Origin: Paraphoma chrysanthemicola
Lineage: Eukaryota; Ascomycota; Dothideomycetes; Pleosporales; Phaeosphaeriaceae
Length of the DNA stretch: 64,000 nucleotides
Assembly: GCA_020744225.1 (NCBI GenBank)
Contig: JAGMWG010000016.1
Coordinates: forward strand, 868,001-932,000
Direction of reading: 5' to 3'
The translations under genes and the position numbers were made by a program. Positions within the stretch are counted from its first letter, which is position 1; each line of letters begins with the position of its first letter. Of the stretch, positions 1 to 8,219 are shown piece by piece. The notes under the pieces are model-generated. The model saw only the letters and a program-made list of their open reading frames with translations, did not search any database and was not told the origin of the DNA.

Positions 1-568
1 GCACCACGCCCTTCTCCAACACACTCGGCAAGCCAACTTTCAACTTCCCGCTCGTCCCGTGCGTCGATTCACGCGGGTCAGCAAGATGGCGATACTCGCT
101 ACTCCCCGCAAAATCATACGTTTCAATCTCATGATACGACTGCTTCACACTTTCCCAACCCCATTCTTCATCGCCAACAAGCTCGCCCCAGCGATTCCAA
201 TCTTCTTTGCTCCCGTACAAATACACGCCGAAGTTCAGGATACTGGACCCGCCGAGGCCTTTGCCGCGCGTGTACGTGATTTGCCGACCGTTTAGTGCGG
301 GTTCCGGCTCGGAAACGTGCCCATGGTCCAGATCGGGGCGCAGCGCGCTGGGCATGTACCGGTGGAAAGGCGCGGTGAGGTATGTCCCGCTGGGCGTGCC
401 GCCTGCTTCGAGAAGGAGAATGGAGGGGGATGATGGGGATGTGGAGAGGGCGTGGGCGATCAGGCAGCCGGATGTGCCGCCTGTGGAGGGTTAGAAGGGG
501 GTGATCTAGACAGAATGGAAATGAAGAAATGTACCGCCCACGATGATAAAATCGTATGTTTTACCCAT
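1..568 (-). CDS. GMC oxidoreductase, N-terminal part (cut by window edge)
   Basis: FAD-dependent glucose-methanol-choline oxidoreductase (alcohol oxidase/choline dehydrogenase class); the gene runs off the left edge and about 171 residues are visible. Exon 1 is 568-535 (ATG at 568) and exon 2 starts at 480; the 54-nt intron has a GTACAT donor and a CTAAC...CACAG acceptor. Splicing rebuilds the dinucleotide-binding loop YDFIIVGGGTSGC. The FAD-pyrophosphate acidic residue lies in SILLLEAGG, and the GMC signature follows as TRGKGLGGSSILNFGVYLYG. Seen: the Rossmann motif and the GMC signature. Known: these enzymes oxidise alcohols, sugars or choline using FAD. Not visible: the C-terminal substrate domain and the His/Asn catalytic pair, so substrate and secretion cannot be called. 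No signal peptide precedes the Rossmann fold, which suggests an intracellular or peroxisomal enzyme. Confidence 0.9.
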
Positions 569-2283
569 GATGGATATATATTTTCCACGCGGTTGATCAA
601 ATGCACTCGATACGAAAAGGTTCTAAACGCAGTAACAAGAATTGCTCGCTTTTCTTTCTATCCCTTGCGTTCGTTTCGTTGTATATGCAGTAGCAGCAAA
701 GCGCGAGAAATCTATACTACCCATCTCAAACTCAGGGGCCAGACCATCCTAACTTATATACTCACTCCATACCTAGCCCACAGCCCAGCCCAGCTACCAC
801 CCTACCCTCTCCGCAATCCCAAATCCTCCTGCAGCAGGGCTGCATGTCCCTTTTTCCGCAACCGACGGCTACCCAATTCAGCGTCGTGAGGCATCAGCCG
901 CACCAATTCCAACACCCGTTGCAGCGCCCATTGGCCAGGCAGTCAGCGTCGCCGCTGACGACGCATCAGCATCCGACCCGACTCGCAGCTCCGGGGTGAT
1001 GTGCACCCCTCACTGCGGGAGCGCTAGGCTAGCGGGGTCGCGTTAGTGCCGTGTGTAGAGCTACGCTTGGGGCGATCATCATGAGCGCCGAGGCTGAGCG
1101 GTATCTAGATAGTGATGGTTCAGGGAAGTGGGCAGGTGAGTAAGCTGGCGTGCATTTGCGTTGCTTTACCGTGGTGGCTTGGTATTTGAGTTTTCGATGA
1201 GAGTGGGTGGTAGGGCTGAGTGCGTGAGCATAGGCAGACAGGGCATGGATGTGCTTACTCACCTTCTCTTGTAATTCTTGGTATACATTAACCCGACGGA
1301 AAAATACACGAGCTACAAAATGAATGTCTGGATGCTCTGACCGGTACTCATTGCTCAGAATAGCAAATCAAGTAAAGTAAGACAGGGGAATTGATTTGCA
1401 TTTCCATCACACAGTCAATCGTACGATCTTCTACCGGTAACCTATCTGCCAAAGTCATGTGTACCTTCTTGGCAGATCATCCACAACACTCTTACCCCTA
1501 CTAAACCAAATTTCCAACGCTACTGCTGCAGCCGCTCAGCTCAAACAATAATCTAGCAGGAGTGACTTCCTCACTCCGACTCCGACTCCTCCGTCGTACC
1601 ACTGATGCAAGCATGCAACCGATCAAAGTTCCTCCTGCCTGTAGCATCAGCATCAGCATACCAATTCAGACTTGTTCAGATGCTGGCTTCATCGTCTGAA
1701 GTGACCGGTTGCTGATGTAACACTCTTGGCCGACGGCATTTGCTGCTCAGGTAATAGAGTTAGGGTTTCTTGGCGGAAAGAGAATGTGTGCTTGCTGCAT
1801 CATCGTCTTGCATGCGTGTGGGCGTGTGGGGTTGTATAAGACGATGGTACATTCATCGGTCCGTTCTGCATGTAGAAAGTTGCCATTTCTAGTCAGCCAG
1901 GTAAGTAAGGGTCACGTTTCGATTCCAAATGTTGATTCCAACAATCACGCCCAAGTCAAAAATACAAGCAATTCAAAGTCCAACTTCATAATATTCACAC
2001 CCTGTCTCATTCTCTCCTGCGGCTACATATGTTCATGCGCCCAAAACGCATATCTCATGTTTCATTCCTCATTAACTCAATTCTGCAGTCTTTCGTTTTC
2101 CTTCGCCGGTACGAAAAGACGCCAAATGCTTGCAGCAAGACCCGCGGAATCACTCACGCGGGGTTTGCAAATGCTCAATAACAAAACCCACCCATGCAAG
2201 AAACTGAAGACGCTGCAAAACTTAAAAACAGGGGAAGCGAAGACTTTGTACAGTTTGGAAAGGTCATGCGTGGAGAGGCGTCA
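569..2283. other. Intergenic region
   Basis: About 1.7 kb between the GMC start (a minus-strand gene) and the 3' end of the next minus-strand gene. Only short open frames without family motifs are present. I see no RNA gene or repeat. It must contain the GMC promoter, but no clear TATA box stands out. Confidence 0.5.
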
Positions 2284-3456
2284 TCATCGTCTTGACGAGT
2301 GTCGTGTGTTGCGTGTCCGACGGTCTGATGAGCTTGCGCTGCCTGGGTGGTTGTTAGTATAATTACTCTAAAAGGAGTTTGGTTGAGTAGACTTACTTGA
2401 ACTTGTGTAGTCGCTGTAGTAATAGCTCGACCCGCTGACTGTCGTGCTCTTGTCGTCATGTCTCTTGTCGTGCTTCTTCTTCAAGCCGAGCATGAGCGCC
2501 AGACCACCCAGCGCGGCGGCAACACCCACGCCTTTTCCAATGCCGCTCTTCTTCTCTGAGCCAGGTCTTGATGGTCGCGATGGGCGACCCTGGCCGTACC
2601 AGCGACCGCCTCCTGCTGCTGCGCCGCCCGAGCTGTGGTGGTGCTCCTCGACGTACGTCTCCTCGTGCGTGTGCTTGTTCTTCTTGCCGATGCCGAAGAT
2701 GGCGAGGATGGTGTCGAAGAGCGCACGCGCACAGCAGAACAGACAGAGCAGGAGGAGCAGCAATATGCCCAGGATGACACCAATGACGATACCGGCAATG
2801 GCGCCGCCTGAGAGACCGCCGCCGCCGCTCTCGACGGGCACTGGCGCGCCGTTGACGCCGGTCGGGATGGGTGTCTGGAAGGGTGCGGTCCGCGTGGGGC
2901 TTCCGGTGAAGGTAACTATTACAAGGCCTGAGTTGGTGGGTCTTAGAGGTGCGGATGGAGCAAGCGTACCTGGGACGGTGGGAAGGATGCCGCCGGAGCT
3001 GCCGCCGCCGTACATGACACACTGTTGGTTCACGTTGCAGTAGAAGCCGCCGTCGCAGCATGTGTTGCCGCAGGGCGATCGGACGCCGGTGCAGGTCGCA
3101 GTCGTGGCAGCGGCGCCGCCGACGTACGAGCTGAAGACGGACGTGTATGTGACGAGCCCGACCGTCTCAACGTAGGTCGTGGTGAAGTACTGCCAGCCGC
3201 CGTTGCCGCCAGAACATTGCGCTTGGTTGTTGGCGTCTGTGATGCATTGCTGGCCGGCCGCGCAGCACAACTGTCCGTAGTAGCCGCACGACGTCTGGCC
3301 AGCGGCGCACGTCAGGCGCTTCTCCAGCTGTGGCGCATTGTGCGCTTGTCGGAACTCTTCAATGTGTGCTGGATATGGCTTTGCGATGGCAGCGGGGAGA
3401 TAGGCGATTGCGAGCAGCCCGAGCATGGCCGCTGGGGCGTTGAATAGGCGCATCAT
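2284..3456 (-). CDS. Cysteine-rich single-pass membrane protein, WSC/Mid2-like layout
   Basis: Predicted cell-surface protein of 372 residues. I start at the first of two ATGs (3456) because a signal peptide follows directly (MMRLFNAPAAMLGLLAIAYL). The ectodomain has two cysteine clusters, CAAGQTSCGYYGQLCCAAGQQC and C..VRSPCGNTCCDGGFYC, then a Thr/Ser/Pro-rich stretch. A Gly-rich lead-in and one strong membrane helix (IAGIVIGVILGILLLLLL) follow, then a cytoplasmic CLFCCAR motif that could be palmitoylated and a low-complexity tail with EEHHH, Gly and Ser runs. An intron (2396-2343; GTAAGT, ACTAAC, CCCAG) replaces the unspliced C-terminus, so the last exon is 2342-2284. The layout resembles fungal wall-stress sensors, but I see no true WSC domain. 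Function is inferred; an unnamed secreted/membrane Cys-rich family is equally possible. Confidence 0.75.
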
Positions 3457-4317
3457 GAGGCCGGTTGGAAAGGCCAATGCGGCCTGGAGAGGCAGAAATG
3501 CCGTGCAAAAAAAAAGACGCTGCGAAGCGCTTTTGTCGTTGTCTTGCTCAGAGCGGTGAAGATGAGCCTGAGGTGTGGAGCGCACGAGGGCCTTCGATTG
3601 GGTGCGGGGTCGATTGTAGACTAGCCGTCTAGCTGCAGCTCTACCTCGTGGTTGCGGAATGTGCGATAACCTCAAAGTCAAACCTCAAAGTCAGCGATTG
3701 AAAAATGTTCGGAATGTGGATTGGGAGTTGTGCAGGTGCAGAAGCGTGCTGCGTGGTGGTGCAGAGGAAATAGGTGCACTTAGATTTGGGTGGTTGGCAG
3801 ATGTGGCTGGGAGAGGTTGGGGAGCTGCCCAAAGTCGCTCCGGTCCGGATGCGCTTGCTCGGGATGATGAATCTGAAACTTTTCAATAGCAGCTTCCTGG
3901 TTAACGATGCGATGTCTGGTTTGACGTGTGGTGCGAACGATTGTGTGTGCGTGGACAGCCGCTGCGAGCTGCGTGTTCCCGCTCCATGACGATGTTCCGG
4001 TGGCCCAAACACATCCGGGCGTTGACCCAGCGACCAACGCCAGGATTCGTATTGCGAGACCAAGTTCGCACCGGCCACGGCGCAACTCTCTACTTCCTGC
4101 GAAACTCCCTGCGACATACTTGGCTTGCTGCGCCACTGCGCATATATTGTTGCGTGCGCCGTAATGCAATCAAGGCTATGAAGTGGCGGAACTTTGCCTC
4201 GTGCGCCTGCTCAAGTTCGACTTAACCACACCACGAAGCATCCTCACTACATCTGCACTTAGACTCACACATCCTCTAGCCATTCGAGCGAAACTAACAT
4301 TATACAACTACCACCTT
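3457..4317. other. Intergenic region
   Basis: Contains the upstream region of the Cys-rich membrane protein gene. Overlapping open frames on both strands lack motifs and convincing codon structure. Nothing else recognised. Confidence 0.45.
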
Positions 4318-5194
4318 TCACTCCAGAAGCCCATCAACATCCACCCGCACACCCACACACCGCCCCGCCGTCGCAGACACCGATGCCACCATCGCAGCAT
4401 TCTGAACCCCCCGACCACCACTAGTCACCTTCTCAACCCTGTTCACAACCCTCGCTCGCCACTTCCTGTCCCCCATCCCCTCAACCTTATCTAACTCCTT
4501 CTCCACCCTCAAATACACCCCAACCCCAGTCCTCTCGGCCCGCACAACCGTTCCACATCGTCGATTTTAACATTTAACTTCCACGGCTCTAGTTTCACCC
4601 GCTTGATATCCCTTCTGATCATGCATTCGTAGCTTCTTCATACCTATCACCTTCCGTACACGCTTATCCGTACTCTGCATATGTGGACATACATTTAAAA
4701 GTCTCTCTGCAAGTGTTGCCGTAATCTGCGGTTTCTCGATGTCGTAGTCCGCCGAGCACTTGATCAGTCGGATCGAGCGGATCACAAGCAACTGCCCGTC
4801 GCGATGTATGAGTGCCGGACTGACGTTTTCGCCGTCCCAGGGGTGGTTATGGCATAAGGTGAATGGTTGCGCGGAAGGTGAGGCGTGGAAGCGGTTGACT
4901 TGGTCGCTGGCGAGGGCGCGGCAGGGGCAGATTTTGAAGAGGCTGGCGTACGAGTTTTGGGTTGGGGAGATTGGAGTGGAGGCGGTTGTGTAATTGTGGT
5001 GTTACTTTGGAGGGGCTGAGGATTGCTTTGAGGAGGGATTTGGGGTTCCTGGTGTGTTTATTCACGGTGAAGCAAGACGGTTCAGATGTTATGCGCATCG
5101 ACGCCGCTTGAGGTTTTTGACGTACCCGAAGGCTTGGGAATACTTGATGGCGGGTCTGATAGTTGCGTAGGGTTGTCTGGTCGAAGGAAAGCAT
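4318..5194 (-). pseudogene. Degraded or mis-spliced hypothetical gene with in-frame stop
   Basis: A protein-like reading runs through SYASLFKICPCRALASD, HNHPWDGENVSPALIHRDGQ, LAERLLNVCPHM and ends VEVKC-stop at 4569-4567. The same frame continues past the TAA as NRRCGTVVRAERTGVGVYL then GMGDRKWRARV to 4318. That tail (Cys pair, then a charged W-containing end) resembles the C-terminus of a common fungal family of unknown function. At the 5' end I could not find a clean start. One route is an intron with donor GTAACA near 5010 that puts LFKICPC in frame, but the exon before it has no ATG in the matching frame; ATG 5194 begins a different frame. So the gene is either broken by the TAA and lacks a start, or I have missed introns. 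Function unknown. Confidence 0.4.
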
Positions 5195-5976
5195 TGCAGT
5201 AACTCTTGCGAAGGAAGGTATCTAGTAGATTGAGATGGCTGCCTTCAGTAACCCTTAATACCCTACAAGCATGCAGACGCGCACGATTGCGTGAGTCTTA
5301 TCATAGTTCGCCATATGCAATCCTGCCAATATTGCTGTTGCGGAGCGGCGCTGTTGTCGTACCATGGTCCACCTAGCCTGAGAGCAATAGGCATAAAGAA
5401 ACACGGGCTCAAAGTTTGAAAGAGACTAAGCTCTCAGGCAGCATCGCGGGGTACACGTGTTACTGCACCTTAGTAGGTCCGGTGAATGGAGTGCGGGAGA
5501 AACAGGAGTGGCACAAGATGTCATTATCGCGACGACGATTACTAGGGACGAGGGAAGGCTGGAGCGAGGGTCAAAGGCAGCGAATTTTATGATCCGAACA
5601 TTGATATGACTGGATATTCACAAGTCTTTTATTACATACACGAATGGTGAATGGATTCAAAGCTTACTCAGCTGCTGGCGTTTCTGATGTTTGTCGCTAC
5701 AGTGCGAAGTTTCAATGGCACAGGTTTCCGCCGATGAAACTCATTCCCGATTCTAGATACCTTCGTATGGTACCGGAGTTTGCTTTCAGAGTTGTCGAGT
5801 CATTGAAGGTATTCACGGCGAGACATCTAAAGGGAAGGGATGTTCATCCAGCGAAAGTAGGGCCAGGATGTACAGGACGCTGGAATTAGCATGCCCTGGG
5901 TCATTCCCTCTGTTCATGGTGCTGCATGCTCTTGTAGTATGTTTCGTCTGCCTCTGGATGTTCTTAAGGTAGTGAA
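5195..5976. other. Intergenic region left of the transposon
   Basis: No gene supported. A plus-strand frame at 5644-5889 has no recognisable motif. The region ends at the TA target site of the transposon (5977-5978). Confidence 0.45.
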
Positions 5977-5978
5977 TA
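5977..5978. repeat. TA target-site duplication (left copy; right copy at 7831-7832)
   Basis: TA lies directly outside each inverted repeat. Removing the element and one TA gives an empty site reading GTGAA-TA-TAGAC. Confidence 0.85.
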
Positions 5979-6043
5979 ACGTGTTTTATAAGCGAGCGGC
6001 GCGTACAACCGAGCGGCGCACCCCACCAGCTTTGATCACCTCT
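5979..6043 (+). repeat. Left terminal inverted repeat, 65 bp
   Basis: Identical over 65 of 65 bases to the reverse complement of 7766-7830. It contains two direct copies of GAGCGGCGC separated by GTACAACC, which look like tandem transposase-binding sites. Confidence 0.95.
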
Positions 6044-6059
6044 CTCATCTCAACAGACA

Positions 6060-7709
6060 ATGGTTCAACGCAACGTTACTCAAATACTCCCAAATGAAGC
6101 CAATATTCAGCTTGCTATCTCAGCTATCTCAGCTAACCAACTGCAAGGCAATCGATCTGCTGCAGCAGTCTACAACGTAGCTGAAACAACACTCCGCCGC
6201 CGACGCGCTGGTATTGCTTCTCGACGCGATTGCCAGCCCAACTCAAAGAAGCTCACCCAGCTAGAGGAGGAGGTGATTGTCAGACATATACTCGACCTTG
6301 ATCGACGTGGATTCGCGCCCACGTACGCAGCTGTACGTGATATGGCTGATAAGCTGCTGGCTGCGCGCTCTGCTAGTCACGTTGGCGTCCACTGGGCGCG
6401 CAACTTTGTCAGGCGTACAGACAGTCTTACGACGCGTTTCAATCGAGCGTACGATAGGCAGAGAGCTCTGTGTGAAGATCCTATCCTTATACAACGCTGG
6501 TTTGAGCTTGTAGAGGAGACAAAAGCCAAGTGGGGTATCTGCGATGAGGACGTCTATAACTTTGACGAGGCTGGCTTTATGATGGGCAAGATCACGACTC
6601 AGCTTGTCGTGACTAGGTCAGAGAGGAGAGGCCGGCCAAAGGCTATTCAGCCTGGCAATCGTGAGTGGGTGACGGTGATCGCTGCAATCAACGCTGCTGG
6701 CTGGACAGTCCCACCCTTTCTCATCTTTGCTGGCCAGTATCACCTGTCTGCCTGGTACGAAGAGGCAGCTATCCCACGCGACTGGGTGATCGCAGTTAGC
6801 GACAACGGCTGGACAAACAACGACCTTGGAGTTGCGTGGTTAAAGCACTTCAACGCTTACACGAAGACTCGTGTTGTAGGTGCGCGTCGCCTGCTTGTCC
6901 TTGATGGCCATGAGAGTCACCACTCTCTTGAATTTCAAGAGCTCTGCAAGGAGAACAATATCTATACGCTCTGCATGCCACCTCACTCATCTCATCTGCT
7001 GCAGCCTCTTGATGTTGGCTGCTTCTCGCCGTTAAAGCGCGCGTACAGCCGCGAGGTTGAGGCTCTTATCCGACACCACATCAACCACATTACGAAGCTT
7101 GAGTTTCTGCCAGCTTTCAAGGCAGCCTTTGACCGCGCGTTCACGACAGCTAATATCTGCTCAGCCTTTCGAGGCGCAGGCCTTGTACCTCTTCAGCCAG
7201 ACGCTGTCTTGTCAAAGCTGGACGTACAGCTGCGTACACCTACACCTGCTGCTCTGCCAGAGGCTGTCTGGCAGGCTCGTACGCCGAGTAACGCGCGTGA
7301 GCTTGAGGCTCAATCAACGCTGATTCGCGAGCGCGTACGCCAACACAAGAGCTCTTCGCCTGCGTCAATTATTGAGGCAATCAATCAGCTTAAGAAGGGC
7401 GCTGAAGTGATGATCCTGTCAGCTGAGCTGATGCGCGAGAGGATCACCAGCCTTGAAAAGGCTAACGAGGCAGCATCAAAGCGAAAGCAGCGCAAGAAAA
7501 AGCGTGTACAGAAGCAGGGAGTCTTAACAAAGGGAGCTGGCGAGGATATACTTACCCAACGTGAGGCTGATCAGCAGATTGCTCGTGAAGAGCGTCGAGG
7601 TGGAGAGCAATCAGGCCTCAGCCGCCAGGCTCTTGCGCGCTGCAGCAGGTGCAGAGAGACTGGGCACAACGCCCGTACGTGCAAAAAAGACTCTGTAGAT
7701 ACTACTTAA
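6060..7709 (+). CDS. Pogo-family transposase with HTH-psq, CENP-B HTH, DDE domain and C-terminal CCHC knuckle
   Basis: 549-residue DDE transposase that cuts and pastes its own element at TA sites in the nucleus. In order: an N-terminal helix-turn-helix (about 15-50, GNRSAAAVYNVAETTLRRR), a CENP-B-type second HTH (about 65-130, with HWARNFVRR) and the DDE_1 catalytic core. Catalytic acids are D169 (YNFDEAGF), D282 (LLVLDGHESH) and D318 (SSHLLQPLDVG), a DD35D spacing. A basic coiled-coil follows (about 450-500, KRKQRKKKRVQK), then a C-terminal zinc knuckle, CSRCRETGHNARTC (CX2CX4HX4C). ATG 6060 is the first ATG after the left repeat and precedes the HTH directly. All catalytic residues are present and the frame is open throughout, so the enzyme looks functional. 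Single exon. Confidence 0.95.
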   Translation: MVQRNVTQILPNEANIQLAISAISANQLQGNRSAAAVYNVAETTLRRRRAGIASRRDCQPNSKKLTQLEEEVIVRHILDLDRRGFAPTYAAVRDMADKLLAARSASHVGVHWARNFVRRTDSLTTRFNRAYDRQRALCEDPILIQRWFELVEETKAKWGICDEDVYNFDEAGFMMGKITTQLVVTRSERRGRPKAIQPGNREWVTVIAAINAAGWTVPPFLIFAGQYHLSAWYEEAAIPRDWVIAVSDNGWTNNDLGVAWLKHFNAYTKTRVVGARRLLVLDGHESHHSLEFQELCKENNIYTLCMPPHSSHLLQPLDVGCFSPLKRAYSREVEALIRHHINHITKLEFLPAFKAAFDRAFTTANICSAFRGAGLVPLQPDAVLSKLDVQLRTPTPAALPEAVWQARTPSNARELEAQSTLIRERVRQHKSSSPASIIEAINQLKKGAEVMILSAELMRERITSLEKANEAASKRKQRKKKRVQKQGVLTKGAGEDILTQREADQQIAREERRGGEQSGLSRQALARCSRCRETGHNARTCKKDSVDTT

Positions 7710-7765
7710 TCTATCGTATTACTATCTATATACTGCTATCTATTGTGGTTGAGTTGTACGCTCGA

Positions 7766-7830
7766 AGAGGTGATCAAAGCTGGTGGGGTGCGCCGCTCGG
7801 TTGTACGCGCCGCTCGCTTATAAAACACGT
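7766..7830 (-). repeat. Right terminal inverted repeat, 65 bp
   Basis: Mirror of the left repeat with no mismatch. It begins 56 bp after the transposase stop codon and carries the same pair of 9-bp sub-repeats in opposite orientation. Confidence 0.95.
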
Positions 7831-7832
7831 TA

Positions 7833-8219
7833 TAGACTAAATACTATATGAATCGTATTATTACCTTTTTCAAGTATGCTGCAAATGTACAGTGTTTGGA
7901 AAAATGAAAGCTTGTAGCGAGAAGGTAGACAAAATCTTCGTGTCTACTTAGAAAGACTTAAAAGATCCTCGAAGGCATTTTGTCGTATGAATTTTGTCTG
8001 TGATTTGCGCGAGAAGTCGATGTGAGAATATGCAGCCCGATAGAACAGACAATCATAAAATCTGGGTCAAGAGATGTTCAGCCTAGTGAACTATGTATCA
8101 CAACATTTCAAGAATCCTTGAAGGCCTCCCAGTGTACTTATCACACTACAGAATAAAGCCTCAGTTACAACTGCATGTATTCAGGCCCAACATAACTAAT
8201 CTTGTCTCATGGCCATGAT
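7833..8219. other. Intergenic spacer between transposon and NLR relic
   Basis: AT-rich stretch of about 390 bp with no open frame of note and no copy of the transposon ends. Nothing recognised. Confidence 0.4.

Larger units (their letters stand above)
5979..7830 (+). mobile_element. Complete Fot/pogo-type (Tc1/mariner superfamily) DNA transposon, 1,852 bp
   Basis: The element has perfect 65-bp terminal inverted repeats (5979-6043 and 7766-7830) starting ACGTGTTTTATAAGCGAG. It is flanked by TA on both sides (5977-5978, 7831-7832), the target-site duplication expected for this superfamily. One uninterrupted transposase frame fills the interior (6060-7709), starting 17 nt inside the left repeat. 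There are no stops, frameshifts or obvious C-to-T hypermutation. Inference: a recent insertion that could still be mobile, in a genome where RIP is weak or has not yet acted on this copy. Confidence 0.95.

Noticed and set aside
1784..2362. Plus-strand frame of 192 codons
   Set aside because: No motif, overlaps the spliced 3' end of a better-supported minus-strand gene, and composition looks random.
3641..4169. Overlapping minus-strand frames upstream of the Cys-rich membrane gene
   Set aside because: No family features, no splice logic and low-complexity composition; probably promoter/UTR sequence.
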